A DNA stretch of 64,000 nucleotides, taken from the NCBI GenBank assembly GCA_036389295.1, contig DASVQB010000052.1, positions 1 through 64,000 of the forward strand, read 5' to 3'. Made by a program: the position numbers and the translations under genes. The stretch is from AC-37 sp036389295. GTDB taxonomy: Bacteria; Actinomycetota; Thermoleophilia; Solirubrobacterales; Thermoleophilaceae. The notes below the pieces were generated by a model. It was not told where the DNA came from. It did no database searches and saw only the letters and a program-made list of their open reading frames with translations. Positions 42,875 through 51,874 of the stretch are shown here, piece after piece; position 1 is the stretch's first letter, and each line of letters opens with the position of its first letter.

Positions 42875-43563
42875 CCGAGCCGCGGGAGCCCGTCGTCCGC
42901 GGGCACGAGCTGACGCGGCGGTACGGGGAGGGCGACGCGGCGGTCGACGCGCTGCGGGGGGTGAGCGTCGACCTCGCCCCGGCCAGCTACACGGCGATCA
43001 TGGGCCCGTCGGGGTCGGGGAAGTCGACGCTCATGCACATCCTCGCCGGGCTCGACCGGCCGACCGGCGGCTGGGTGGAGATCGGCGGGACGCGGCTCGA
43101 CGCGCTCTCCGACCGCGAGCTCACCCTCCTCCGCCGCCGCGAGGTCGGCTTCATCTTCCAGAGCTACAACCTGCTCCCGATCCTCACGGCCGAGGAGAAC
43201 ATCGCCCTGCCGCTGCGGATCGGGGGCGAGGAGCCGGACGCCGACTGGCTCGCCACGCTGGTCGAGACCTTCCAGCTCGGCGACCGCCTGACGCACCGCC
43301 CGGCCGAGCTCTCCGGCGGCCAGCAGCAGCGCGTCGCGATCGCCCGGGCCCTGATCGCGAGGCCGGCCGTCGTGTTTGCCGACGAGCCCACCGGCAACCT
43401 CGACTCGGCGGCGAGCCGCGAGGTGCTCGACTTCCTCCGCGGCGCGGTCGACCGGTTCGGCCAGACGATCGTCATGGTCACGCACGACCCGTCCGCCGCC
43501 GCGGTGGCCGATCGCACGGTCTCGCTCGCGGACGGCCGGATCGTGGACGAGCACGGCGCATGA
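42871..43563 (+). CDS. ABC transporter ATP-binding protein (MacB/LolD type)
   Basis: A 230-residue ATPase of the MacB/LolD/FtsE branch. Walker A is GPSGSGKST (about residues 43-51), the Q-loop FIFQSYNLLPILTAEENIALP is typical of this branch (its first residues suffice), the signature is LSGGQQQR and Walker B VVFADEPTGNLDS, with the switch His in MVTHD. It would energise the permease encoded next by mechanotransmission rather than classical transport. It overlaps both neighbours by ATGA, so three genes are translationally coupled. Cargo (peptide, lipid or drug) cannot be read from the sequence. Confidence 0.93.
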   Translation: MTEPREPVVRGHELTRRYGEGDAAVDALRGVSVDLAPASYTAIMGPSGSGKSTLMHILAGLDRPTGGWVEIGGTRLDALSDRELTLLRRREVGFIFQSYNLLPILTAEENIALPLRIGGEEPDADWLATLVETFQLGDRLTHRPAELSGGQQQRVAIARALIARPAVVFADEPTGNLDSAASREVLDFLRGAVDRFGQTIVMVTHDPSAAAVADRTVSLADGRIVDEHGA

Positions 43564-46118
43564 CCTCGCTCGTCCTGCGCGGCATCGCCCAGCGCAAGCT
43601 GCGCTCGGCGCTGACCGGCCTGGCCGTCCTGCTCGGCGTGGCGATGATCGCCGGCACCTACGTCCTCACCGACCAGATCCGCAACGGCTTCGAGAACCTC
43701 CAGCGGTCGGTGAACCGGGGCGTGGCCGCGGTGCTCACCCCGAGGACCGCCTTCGAGAGCGACTTCACCGAGCAGGAGTCGATGCCGGACGAGCTGATCG
43801 GCCGCGTCCGGCGCGTGCCGGGCGTCGCCCGCGCCGAGGGCCAGCTCGTCGCCAACGGCGCGCTGGTCGTGCGAGGCGACTACGTCGAGAACAAGGGCGG
43901 CAACGCGGCGCTCGTCGTGACGACCCTCCCGGAGCCGTTCGACCCCGTCGAGGTGACCCGCGGCCGCAAGCCGACGAGGAGCGGCGAGATCGGCGTGATC
44001 GAGAGCGTCGCGAAGGACCAGCGCCTGAAGGTCGGGTCCCGCGTGGGCCTCGCCACCCGCGACGGCGTGAAGCCGGTGACGGTCTCGGGCGTGTTCGAGC
44101 TGGGCGGGGTCGAGTCGCTCGGCGGGACGAGCGTCGTGGCCGCAACGTTCGCGGACGCGCAGCGCTGGTTCGACCGCGAGGGCCAGGCGTCGAGCATCGT
44201 CGCCGCCGCGGAGCCGGGCGTGTCCCAGGAGGAGATAGTCCGCCGCATCCGCGCGGTGGTCCCGCCGACCGTGAAGGTCCGGACCGGGAGGCAGAGCGCC
44301 ACCGAGCAGGCCGACGACCTGAACGACCAGGTCGGCTCGTTCCTCACCCCGGCGCTGCTCACCTTCGCGGGCGCGGCGCTGCTGGTCGGCGCGTTCATCA
44401 TCTTCAACACGTTCTCGATCACGGTCGCCGAGCGCACCCGCGAGTTCGCGATGCTCCGCACCCTCGGGGCCACGCGCCGGCAGGTCCTGGCGGCCGTCGC
44501 GGGCGAGGCGGCGCTGGTGGGGGCAGTCGCGTCGGCGCTCGGGCTCGGCTGCGGCGTCGGCTTCGCGCGGCTGATCAACGCGCTGTTCGAGTCGGCCGGC
44601 TTCGGCCTGCCCACGAGCGGGACCGTGCTCGAGCCGCGCACGATCGCGATCTCGCTGGCGGTCGGCACGATCGTGACGCTGATGGCCGCGACGGTTCCGG
44701 CGCTGCGGGCGACCCGCGTGCCGCCGGTCGTCGCGCTCGGCCGCGGGATCGACCTGCCGCCGTCGCGCCACCGGCGCCTCGCCCCCTACGTGGCGGGCGC
44801 CGTCACGGCCGGCGGCCTCGGCCTGGTGGCCCTCGGCCTGTTCGGCTCGGGGCCCGCCGACAGCCGGCTGGCCACGATGGGCGTCGGCGCGGTGCTCGTG
44901 TTCGTCGGCGCCGCCCTCAGCGCCCGGTGGTTCGTCCGCCCGATCGCCGCGGCGGTCGGCCTCCCGCTCGAGCGCGCCTTCCGCACCACCGGCAAGCTCG
45001 CGCGGGAGAACGCCATGCGCAACCCGACCCGCACGGCCGTCACCGCGGCGTCGCTCATGGTCGGGCTCGGGCTGGTGGTGTTCGTGGCGGTCTTCGCCAA
45101 CGGCCTCAAGACCTCGTTCTCGGAGAGCATCGCGCGGCTGATCAAGGCCGACCTGATCGTGAGCGCCCGCGGCTTCGACCCGGTCCCGGCCGGGACCGCC
45201 GGCGCGGCCCGCGGGGTGCCCGGCGTCGGCGCGGTCTCGACCGTGCTGTTCGACCAGGTCGAGGTGAACGGCCGGCCGGTGAAGCAGACGACCGACACGC
45301 TCGACGCCACCGAGCCGGGCTCGCTGCTCGACACGTACGCGTTCGAGTGGGTGGACGGGTCGGACGACGTCGTGCCCGGCCTCCGCAGGGGCCAGGCGCT
45401 GGTCGAGGAGCAGTTCGCGAAGACGCACCGGATCGACGTGGGCGACCGGTTCACCGTCGAGACGCCGTCCCGCCGGCGCTCCGTGCTCACCGCGGTGGCG
45501 GAGTACCGCGACCCGCAGATCCTCCAGGGCGTGATCGTCGGACTCGACACGTTCCGGGCGGTCTCGACCGTGCGCGACCCGTTCGTCGTCCTGGTCTCGA
45601 AGTCCGCCGGCGCCGACGCGGCGGCGGTCGAGCGGGGCGTGAAGGACGCGCTGCGCCGCTGGCCCGCCGCCGAGGTGCGCTCGAACGCCGAGTACCGCGA
45701 GTCGGTCGAGGACCAGCTCGACCAGCTCGTCTACCTGCTGTACGCGCTGCTCGCGCTGAGCGTGGTCATCTCGCTGTTCGGCATCGCGAACAGCCTTTTC
45801 CTGTCGGTCCACGAGCGAACGCGCGAGATCGGCCTGCTCCGCGCGGTCGGCACGACGCGCGAGCAGGTCCGGCGGATCGTCCGCTACGAGAGCGTCATCA
45901 CGGCGGTGATCGGCGGCCTGCTCGGCACCGCGATCGGGGTCCTGTTCGCCTGGCTCATCACCCAGTCGCTGACCGACCTCGGCCTCGGCTTCGACCTCCC
46001 CGCCGGCCAGCTCGTCGCGTTCCTGGCCGTCTCCGTGGTGGTCGGGATGGTCGCCGCGGCCGCCCCGGCGCGGCGCGGCTCGCGCCTCGACGTGCTCGAG
46101 GCGCTGCAGCACGAGTAG
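43560..46118 (+). CDS. ABC transporter permease with two FtsX domains
   Basis: An 852-residue permease. After an N-terminal helix (about 18-40), a MacB-like periplasmic domain (about 45-250) precedes three helices carrying an FtsX motif (FNTFSITVAERTREFAMLRTLGATRRQ, quoted in part). The arrangement repeats in the second half: a helix pair near 405-470, a second extracytoplasmic domain (about 500-710), and the last FtsX block with ERTREIGLLRAVGTTREQVRRI. This duplicated layout is the actinobacterial macrolide/lipoprotein-exporter-like type. It is coupled by ATGA to the ATPase. Substrate unknown. Confidence 0.92.
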   Translation: MTSLVLRGIAQRKLRSALTGLAVLLGVAMIAGTYVLTDQIRNGFENLQRSVNRGVAAVLTPRTAFESDFTEQESMPDELIGRVRRVPGVARAEGQLVANGALVVRGDYVENKGGNAALVVTTLPEPFDPVEVTRGRKPTRSGEIGVIESVAKDQRLKVGSRVGLATRDGVKPVTVSGVFELGGVESLGGTSVVAATFADAQRWFDREGQASSIVAAAEPGVSQEEIVRRIRAVVPPTVKVRTGRQSATEQADDLNDQVGSFLTPALLTFAGAALLVGAFIIFNTFSITVAERTREFAMLRTLGATRRQVLAAVAGEAALVGAVASALGLGCGVGFARLINALFESAGFGLPTSGTVLEPRTIAISLAVGTIVTLMAATVPALRATRVPPVVALGRGIDLPPSRHRRLAPYVAGAVTAGGLGLVALGLFGSGPADSRLATMGVGAVLVFVGAALSARWFVRPIAAAVGLPLERAFRTTGKLARENAMRNPTRTAVTAASLMVGLGLVVFVAVFANGLKTSFSESIARLIKADLIVSARGFDPVPAGTAGAARGVPGVGAVSTVLFDQVEVNGRPVKQTTDTLDATEPGSLLDTYAFEWVDGSDDVVPGLRRGQALVEEQFAKTHRIDVGDRFTVETPSRRRSVLTAVAEYRDPQILQGVIVGLDTFRAVSTVRDPFVVLVSKSAGADAAAVERGVKDALRRWPAAEVRSNAEYRESVEDQLDQLVYLLYALLALSVVISLFGIANSLFLSVHERTREIGLLRAVGTTREQVRRIVRYESVITAVIGGLLGTAIGVLFAWLITQSLTDLGLGFDLPAGQLVAFLAVSVVVGMVAAAAPARRGSRLDVLEALQHE

Positions 46119-46148
46119 CGGCGGCCGCGCCGCCGCGCGCCGGGCCGC

Positions 46149-46862
46149 TCAGCGCCCGTAGCGCTCGCGCGCGAGCACGAGCTGCTCCGGCAGCGCCGTG
46201 CGGGGCGGGGGCGAGGGGTCGGCCGCCACCGACACCGTCTCGGCCACGCTGCGGGTCAGCACGTGCCGGTCGCCGGCGGCCTCGACGGCGACCTCGTCGT
46301 CGTCGCTCGCGGCCACCACGCCCTCGAGGCCGGGCCGCAGGCCGGCGGCCTTCAGGTAGTGCAGCAGGTCCTCGGCCTCGTTCTCGAACCGGAGCACCCG
46401 CACGCTCGCGCCCTCCTCGACGTCGGCGAGCGGCACCCCCGGCTCGCGCGCGCCCTCGACGATCGGGTGGCCGTGGGGGCAGGTCCGCGCGTCGCCGATC
46501 GCCGCGAGCATCCGCTCCTCGAGCACCGGCGACATGGCGTGCTCGAGCCGCTCGGCCTCCTCGTGGACCTCGTCCCAGGGGATCCCGAGCACGTCGGTGA
46601 GGAAGCGCTCGATCAGCCGGTGCCGGCGGACCACGCCGGCCGCATGCTCGCGCCCGTCGTCGGTGAACTCGAGCGCCCGGTCGTCGCCGCGGACGATGTA
46701 GCCGTCGGCCTCGAGCCGCCCGACCATCTCGTGCACGGTCGGCGCGGAGACCTGCATCGCACGCGCCACGTTCGCGCTCGTGAGCGGCAGTCCGGCCTCG
46801 TGGAGCCAGTAGATCGTCTGCAGGTACTCGTCCTCGGCCGGGGTGGCCTGGTGCTCCGACAT
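46149..46862 (-). CDS. DtxR/MntR-family metal-dependent regulator
   Basis: A 237-residue transcription factor. The N-terminal winged helix (about 8-65) has EDEYLQTIYWL and ANVARAMQVSAPTVHEMVGRL as the recognition region; the dimerisation and metal domain (66-140) has RHRLIERFLTDVLGIPWDEV and the metal-site pattern HEEAERLEHAMS with CPHGHPI; an SH3-like FeoA-type domain follows (150-230). It probably senses Mn(II) or Fe(II). It is not next to an obvious metal transporter; the divergent neighbour is a DNA ligase. The ATG at 46862 is eight bases after TAGCAT (46876 to 46871, minus strand). Confidence 0.9.
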   Translation of the reverse strand: MSEHQATPAEDEYLQTIYWLHEAGLPLTSANVARAMQVSAPTVHEMVGRLEADGYIVRGDDRALEFTDDGREHAAGVVRRHRLIERFLTDVLGIPWDEVHEEAERLEHAMSPVLEERMLAAIGDARTCPHGHPIVEGAREPGVPLADVEEGASVRVLRFENEAEDLLHYLKAAGLRPGLEGVVAASDDDEVAVEAAGDRHVLTRSVAETVSVAADPSPPPRTALPEQLVLARERYGR

Positions 46863-46870
46863 CGCCGGCC

Positions 46871-46880
46871 ATGCTATCCC
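46871..46880. promoter_or_regulatory. Divergent promoter with overlapping -10 hexamers
   Basis: ATGCTATCCC holds TATCCC on the plus strand, six bases before the GTG at 46887, and TAGCAT on the minus strand, eight bases before the ATG at 46862. They share one TA. The intergenic region is 24 bases. Confidence 0.5.
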
Positions 46881-46886
46881 CCAGGG

Positions 46887-47849
46887 GTGGCCCTCCCCCT
46901 GAAGCCGCCGGTCAAGCCCCAGCTGGCGCGAACGGCCAAGGACCTTCCCGCCGACGACGGCTGGCGCTTCGAGCCCAAGTGGGACGGATTCCGCACGATC
47001 GTCTTCCGCGACGGCGACGACGTGCACCTCCAGAGCCGCAACGGGCGGCCGATGAACCGCTACTTCCCGGAGGTCGTCCCCGACGTGCTCTCGCTGCCCG
47101 TCGAGCGGGCGGTCCTGGACGGCGAGCTGATCGTCGTGGTCGACGGCGTCCAGGAGTTCGACCTGCTCGGGCAGCGGATCCACCCGGCGGCCTCGCGGGT
47201 CGAGCGGCTGGCGAGCGAGACCCCGGCGGCGTTCGTGGCGTTCGACCTGCTCGCGGAGGGCGACGAGGCGCTGCTCGACCTGCCCTACACGGAGCGCCGC
47301 GAGCGGCTCGAGCCGGTCGTCGCCGGCGCGAAGGTGGAGCTCACCCCGGCGACGGACGACGCCGAGGCCGCGCGAGCGTGGCTCACCGGGCAGTCCGAGG
47401 GCGTGGTCGCCAAGAAGGCCGACGCGCCGTACTCGCCGGGCGAGCGGACCGGCATGCTGAAGATCAAGCGGGTGCGGACGGCCGACGTCGTGGTGATGGC
47501 GTTCCGGCTCGGCAAGGAGGAGGGGACGGTCGGCTCGCTGATCCTCGCGCTGCACGACGAGTCGGGGGACCTGTGCGTGGTCGGCCACACCTCCGGCTTC
47601 ACCGCCAAGCAGAAGCGCGAGCTGCTCGACCTGCTCGAGCCGTACCGGACCTACGAGCGGGGGACCGGCGAGCCGAGCCGCTGGAAGTCCGACGAGGAGC
47701 TCGTCTGGGAGGGGCTCCGCCCGGAGCTCGTCTGCGAGGTGGCGTTCGACCACATCACCGGGCGCCGGATCCGCCACGGGGCGAAGTTCCTGCGCTGGCG
47801 CGACGACAAGGGGCCGGAGGAATGCGGGATCGACCAGCTTCGCGCCTAG
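46887..47849 (+). CDS. ATP-dependent DNA ligase (LigC/LigD ligase-domain type)
   Basis: A 320-residue ligase made only of the adenylation and OB-fold domains. The adenylated lysine is K31 in FEPKWDGFR (motif I); other nucleotidyltransferase motifs are LDGELIVV, FVAFDLLA, SEGVVAKKADAPY and LKIKRVRTADVVV. This matches the stand-alone LigC type or the ligase domain of LigD; no polymerase or nuclease domain is fused and no Ku gene is in the window. Such enzymes act in end joining or base repair. Start is GTG at 46887, six bases after TATCCC. The sugar dehydrogenase overlaps its end by 28 bases. Confidence 0.9.
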   Translation: MALPLKPPVKPQLARTAKDLPADDGWRFEPKWDGFRTIVFRDGDDVHLQSRNGRPMNRYFPEVVPDVLSLPVERAVLDGELIVVVDGVQEFDLLGQRIHPAASRVERLASETPAAFVAFDLLAEGDEALLDLPYTERRERLEPVVAGAKVELTPATDDAEAARAWLTGQSEGVVAKKADAPYSPGERTGMLKIKRVRTADVVVMAFRLGKEEGTVGSLILALHDESGDLCVVGHTSGFTAKQKRELLDLLEPYRTYERGTGEPSRWKSDEELVWEGLRPELVCEVAFDHITGRRIRHGAKFLRWRDDKGPEECGIDQLRA

Positions 47850-49426
47850 CGCTCGCGGTCGCCGCGGTCGCGCTGGCCGTCCCCGCGACGGCGGGGGCCG
47901 AGCTGCGCCTGACCGAGGTCGGGACCTTCGAGGAGCCGGTGCACGTCGCCTCGCCGCCGGGCGACCGGCACCGCCTGTTCGTGGTGGAGAAGGCCGGCCG
48001 GGTGAAGGTGATGGTCGACGGCGGCGCGCCCCAGACGTTCCTCGACATAGCCAGCGAGGTCGTGTCCGGCGGCGAGCGCGGCATGCTCTCGATCGCCTTC
48101 GACCCCGACTACGCGACGAGCGGGCGGCTCTGGCTCTACTTCACGGTCCCGCGGCCCGGCGACCCGGACGGGAGCGTCATCAGGGTCGACGAGTTCCGCC
48201 GCTCGAGCGCCGACCCGAACCGCGCCGAGCCGGCGGCCGGCCGCCGCAACCTCCTGTCGATTGACCATCCGACGAACTCGAACCACGACGGCGGCCAGCT
48301 CCAGGTCGGCCCGGACGGGATGCTCTACGCGGGCACGGGCGACGGCGGGTCGGGCAACGACCCGGCGAACAACGCCCAGAACACCCGCTCGCTGCTCGGC
48401 AAGCTGCTGCGGATCGACCCCGACCCGTCGCCGCTCGCCCCGTACACGATCCCGCCCGACAACCCGTTCGCGAACGGGGTCGACGGCGCGCCCGAGATCT
48501 GGGCCTACGGGCTGCGCAACCCGTGGCGGTTCTCGTTCGACCGCGCGACCGGCGACCTGGCGCTCGGCGACGTCGGCCAGGGGACCCGCGAGGAGGTCGA
48601 CTTCGCCCCGCGCGGGACCGACGCGGGCGTCGACTACGGCTGGCGCTGCATGGAGGGCAACGTGCCGACGCCCGGCGTCACGCCGCCCTGCACGCCGTCC
48701 GGCACCTACGTGCCGCCGGTCTTCGACTACCTCCGCGCGAGCCCCCGCTGCGCGTTGATCGGCGGCGTCGTCGCACGCCACCCCGACCTGCCGACGCTGG
48801 TCGGGCGCTACCTGTACGCGGACCTGTGCGAGGGCGTGGTCCACTCGATCGTCCTGGCCAAGCCGTCGGCGAGCGACGACCGCGCCGAGGCGCTGACGGT
48901 CGGGAGCCCGAGCTCGTTCGGCGAGGACTCGTGCGGGCACGTCTACGTGACGTCGCTGGCCGACGGCAAGGTGCGCCGGATCGACGACGCGCCGTTCGCG
49001 CCCTGCCCCGAGCCCCCGGCCGGCGGCGGCGGCGGGGGCGGAGGAGGCGGCGGCGGAGGAGGAGGCGGCGGCGCCGGCGACGCGGACGCGCCCGGCCTCG
49101 GCGCGTCCCGCGCGCGCCACCAGCGGCTCGTGCGGAACCGCGGCGTCGCGCTGGCCGCCCGCTGCGACGAGCCCTGCGGGCTGACCGTCTCGGCGACGGT
49201 CGCGTTCCCGGGCGCCCGCAAGCGCTACCGGCTGCGCACCGCCTCGGCCACGGTCGCGGCGGACACGCGGCGCCGGCTGACGCTCCGAGCCTCGGCCGGC
49301 ACCCGCCGGGCGCTCGCCCGCGCCCTGGCGCGCGGCCGCCGCCCGCTCGTCCGGCTCGTGGTCCTCGCGCGCGACCAGGCCCGGAACGAGGCGCGCCTCG
49401 TGCGCCACGTGCGCGTGGTCGGGTAG
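47822..49426 (+). CDS. Secreted PQQ-type glucose/sorbosone dehydrogenase
   Basis: A 534-residue exported protein. A signal peptide (about 1-27) precedes a six-bladed propeller of the glucose/sorbosone dehydrogenase family (about 30-395): EPVHVASPPGDRHRLFVVEK, GERGMLSIAFDPDY, NHDGGQLQVGPDGMLYAGTGDGG (in part) with the catalytic His, and EIWAYGLRNPWRFSFD. It would oxidise sugars outside the membrane with PQQ if the cofactor is available. An uninterrupted run of about 18 glycines links to an Arg/Ala-rich C-terminal module (about 430-534) resembling that of the subtilase. The ATG follows GGAGGA immediately and overlaps the ligase end. Confidence 0.9.
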   Translation: MRDRPASRLALAVAAVALAVPATAGAELRLTEVGTFEEPVHVASPPGDRHRLFVVEKAGRVKVMVDGGAPQTFLDIASEVVSGGERGMLSIAFDPDYATSGRLWLYFTVPRPGDPDGSVIRVDEFRRSSADPNRAEPAAGRRNLLSIDHPTNSNHDGGQLQVGPDGMLYAGTGDGGSGNDPANNAQNTRSLLGKLLRIDPDPSPLAPYTIPPDNPFANGVDGAPEIWAYGLRNPWRFSFDRATGDLALGDVGQGTREEVDFAPRGTDAGVDYGWRCMEGNVPTPGVTPPCTPSGTYVPPVFDYLRASPRCALIGGVVARHPDLPTLVGRYLYADLCEGVVHSIVLAKPSASDDRAEALTVGSPSSFGEDSCGHVYVTSLADGKVRRIDDAPFAPCPEPPAGGGGGGGGGGGGGGGGGAGDADAPGLGASRARHQRLVRNRGVALAARCDEPCGLTVSATVAFPGARKRYRLRTASATVAADTRRRLTLRASAGTRRALARALARGRRPLVRLVVLARDQARNEARLVRHVRVVG

Positions 49427-49443
49427 CTTCGCTGAAGCATTGA

Positions 49444-49459
49444 CTGACCTATAGGTCAG
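49444..49459. promoter_or_regulatory. Perfect 16-base palindrome (candidate operator)
   Basis: CTGACCTATAGGTCAG is a complete palindrome, 43 bases before the macro-domain start, in an A+T-richer pocket. It overlaps TTGACT (49440-49445) and includes TATAGG. Size and symmetry fit TetR- or GntR-type operators. It likely controls the four-gene operon that follows. Confidence 0.65.
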
Positions 49460-49502
49460 CAAAACCTGCAGTGAGCGCCTCGCCGGCGATTTACGGCAGG
49501 AT

Positions 49503-50087
49503 ATGGCCGCAATGAACGAGACCCCAGATGCCGCCACCGCCCCGTCCGTCGAGTTGACCCCGCCGGAGCCCGACCTCCCGTTCGGCAGGTCGCCCGCGAT
49601 GGAGGTCACCCAGGCCGACGTCACGACCCTCGAGGTCGACGCCGTCGCCAACGCCGCCAACACCGAGCTGAAGCACGGCGGCGGAGTCGCCGCGGCCATC
49701 TCGAAGGCCGGCGGCCCCGACGTCCAGCGCGAGTCCGACGAGAAGGCGCCGATCGAGCTCGGCGAGGCCGTCGAGACCACCGCCGGCGACATGCCGGCCA
49801 AGTGGGTGATCCACGCGGCCACGATGGAGCTCGGCGGCGAGACCTCCGCCGAGACGATCGAGCGGGCCACCGAGTCGACGCTGCTGAAGGCCGAGGAGCT
49901 CGGCTGCGAGTCGCTCGCGCTCGTGGCGTTCGGGACCGGCGTGGGCGGCTTCCCGGTCGAGGAGGCGGCGAAGCTGATCGTGAACCAGGTCTGGTGGCAC
50001 CACGGCTGGGCGCTCAAGCGGGTCGTGTTCGCCGTCCAGGGTGACGACGCCGAGAAGGCGTTCGCGGAGGCGGCCCGCAAGAGATGA
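49503..50087 (+). CDS. Macro-domain protein
   Basis: A 194-residue macro domain (Appr-1''-P processing) protein. The ligand loops are VDAVANAANTELKHGGGVAAAI (shown in part) and the phosphate loop FGTGVGGFPVEEAA. Members bind or hydrolyse ADP-ribose derivatives, including O-acetyl-ADP-ribose and ADP-ribosylated DNA or protein. The N-terminal 35 residues are a Pro-rich extension. Start could be 49503 or the ATG at 49512; CAGG is close to both. The stop overlaps glycerate kinase by ATGA, so the two are made together. A perfect palindrome lies upstream. Confidence 0.9.
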   Translation: MAAMNETPDAATAPSVELTPPEPDLPFGRSPAMEVTQADVTTLEVDAVANAANTELKHGGGVAAAISKAGGPDVQRESDEKAPIELGEAVETTAGDMPAKWVIHAATMELGGETSAETIERATESTLLKAEELGCESLALVAFGTGVGGFPVEEAAKLIVNQVWWHHGWALKRVVFAVQGDDAEKAFAEAARKR

Positions 50088-51073
50088 CCCGCCGGCGCGT
50101 CGCCCGCGCGCCCGTGCTGGTGGCCCCGGACAAGTTCAAGGGCACGCTCGCGGCGGCCGAGGTGGCCGAGGCGGTGGCGCGCGGCATCCGCGACGGCGGC
50201 CGGGAGGCCGTGGAGCTGCCGGTGGCCGACGGCGGCGAGGGGACGACCGACGCGCTGCTCCGCGCGCTCGGCGGCGAGCGGCGGACGGCGGTGGTGAGCG
50301 ACCCGCTCGGCCGGCCGGTCGAGGCGGCGTACGGCCTGCTGCGCGACGGCTCGACGGCGGTCGTCGAGATGGCCCAGGCGAGCGGGCTCTGGCGGGTGGC
50401 CGAGGACGAGCGCGACCCGTTCGGCGCCGACACCCGCGGGACGGGCGAGCTGATCGCGGCCGCGGTGGCGGCGGGCGCGGGCGAGGTGGTCGTGGCGGCC
50501 GGCGGCTCGGCGACGACCGACGGCGGGGCGGGCGCGCTGGCCGTGCTCGACGAGGCGGGCGTCCGGCCCGAGCTGGTCGTCGTCTGCGACGTCCGGACGC
50601 CGTGGGAGGACGCGCCGCGGGTCTTCGGGCCGCAGAAGGGGGCCGACCCCGCGACGATCGGGCGGCTAGAGCGCCGGCTCTCCCGGCTGGCGCGGGCGGC
50701 GCCGCGCGACCCGCGCGGGCGGCCGATGACCGGCGCGGCCGGCGGGCTTGCGGGCGGCCTGTGGGCGCACCGGCACGCGCGGCTCGTGGCGGGCGCGGCG
50801 TTCGTCCTCGACGCGGTCGGGTTCGACTCCGAGATGAGGGCGGCCCGGTTCGTCGTCACGGGCGAGGGGCGGCTCGACGAGCAGACGCTCGCCGGCAAGG
50901 CGGTGGCCGAGGTGGCCGTGCGCTGCCGGCAGGGCGGGGTGGGCTGCCACGCGGTGGTCGGCGAGGACGCCCTCGAGCCGTTCATGGCGCGGCTCGTGGA
51001 CCTCACCTGCGTGATCGAGGCGGGCACGCCGCGGCGGCTGCGGGCCGCGGGCCGGCGGCTCGCCGGGGTCTGA
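50084..51073 (+). CDS. Glycerate kinase (GarK/GlxK family)
   Basis: A 329-residue glycerate kinase of the GarK/GlxK family, which phosphorylates D-glycerate to 2-phosphoglycerate. VAPDKFKGTLAAAEVAEAVARG is the N-terminal signature (first part), with PVADGGEGTTDAL, GGSATTDGGAGAL, PGPQKGAD-like FGPQKGAD and VVTGEGRLDEQTLAGKA. It is slightly shorter than the usual 375 residues, mainly in the middle. Together with the glycolate operon at 53.6-59.2 kb it suggests use of C2 and C3 acids. It overlaps the macro-domain gene by ATGA; the methyltransferase follows after six bases. Confidence 0.92.
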   Translation: MTRRRVARAPVLVAPDKFKGTLAAAEVAEAVARGIRDGGREAVELPVADGGEGTTDALLRALGGERRTAVVSDPLGRPVEAAYGLLRDGSTAVVEMAQASGLWRVAEDERDPFGADTRGTGELIAAAVAAGAGEVVVAAGGSATTDGGAGALAVLDEAGVRPELVVVCDVRTPWEDAPRVFGPQKGADPATIGRLERRLSRLARAAPRDPRGRPMTGAAGGLAGGLWAHRHARLVAGAAFVLDAVGFDSEMRAARFVVTGEGRLDEQTLAGKAVAEVAVRCRQGGVGCHAVVGEDALEPFMARLVDLTCVIEAGTPRRLRAAGRRLAGV

Positions 51074-51079
51074 GGCGCC

Positions 51080-51874
51080 GTGCCGGGGCGGGTCGACTAC
51101 ACGACCGCCGCGGAGACCTACGACGAGACCCGGGCCGCCAGCCCGTCCGTGGTCGGGCCGCTCCGGCGCTGCCTGTCGGGCGCGCCGGGGACGCGCCTCC
51201 TCGACGTCGGCGGCGGGACCGGCAACTACGCCGTCGCGCTGCGCGACGAGGCCGGCTTCGACCCCGTGGTCGTCGACGCCTCCGAGCAGATGCTCGAGCG
51301 GGCCGCGGCCAAGGGGCTGCCGACGATCGCGGGCGACGCCGAGGACCTCCCGTTCGAGGACGGGTCGTTCGACGCGGTGACGATGATCTCGATGATCCAC
51401 CAGGTCGTGGACTGGCGGCGGGCGGTGGCGGAGGCGCGCCGGGTGCTCGTGCCGGGCGGGCGGCTGGCGGTGAAGGGCTTCGCGCGCGAGAACATCGCCG
51501 CGACGCACTGGATCTACGACTACTTCCCCAGCGCGCGCGCGTGGATGGAGCGCGAGCACCAGGGCATCGAGGAGATCCGCGCGGAGCTGCCGCGCGCCCG
51601 CCTGATGCCGATCCGCTACGAGGACTTCGACGACGCGTCGATGGCGGCCCTGGCGCGCGAGCCGGAGCTGATGCTCGACGAGGACCGGCGGCGCAACAAC
51701 AGCTTCTTCCGCCGGCTGGCCGCGGACGACCCCGGCGAGCTGGCGATCGGGATCGCCGACCTCTGGCGCGACCTCGCCGCCGGCCGCCGGCCGCAGGACG
51801 ACCCGGAGGTCGACCGCGTGCGCCGCACCTGGGGCGACGCGCTCGTGTTCTGCTGGACGAAGGAGGTCGGGTGA
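51080..51874 (+). CDS. Class I SAM-dependent methyltransferase
   Basis: A 264-residue Rossmann-fold methyltransferase. Motif I is LLDVGGGTGNYA, motif II VVDASEQML, the adenine segment AGDAEDLPFEDGSFDAV, and motif IV/post motif RRVLVPGGRLAVKGF. It belongs to the methyltransferase 11 (UbiE-like) group. Substrate unknown. Start is GTG at 51080, six bases after glycerate kinase; its end overlaps the next gene by GTGA. Whether it belongs functionally with glycerate kinase is unclear; the packing only shows shared expression. Confidence 0.87.
   Translation: MPGRVDYTTAAETYDETRAASPSVVGPLRRCLSGAPGTRLLDVGGGTGNYAVALRDEAGFDPVVVDASEQMLERAAAKGLPTIAGDAEDLPFEDGSFDAVTMISMIHQVVDWRRAVAEARRVLVPGGRLAVKGFARENIAATHWIYDYFPSARAWMEREHQGIEEIRAELPRARLMPIRYEDFDDASMAALAREPELMLDEDRRRNNSFFRRLAADDPGELAIGIADLWRDLAAGRRPQDDPEVDRVRRTWGDALVFCWTKEVG

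Noticed and set aside
43164..46112. Long antisense open frame opposite the ABC permease
   Set aside because: Arg/Glu/His-rich shadow translation; the permease on the plus strand has clear FtsX motifs.
46887..47849. Complete LigD-based end-joining system
   Set aside because: Only a ligase unit is present; no polymerase or nuclease domain and no Ku gene in the window.
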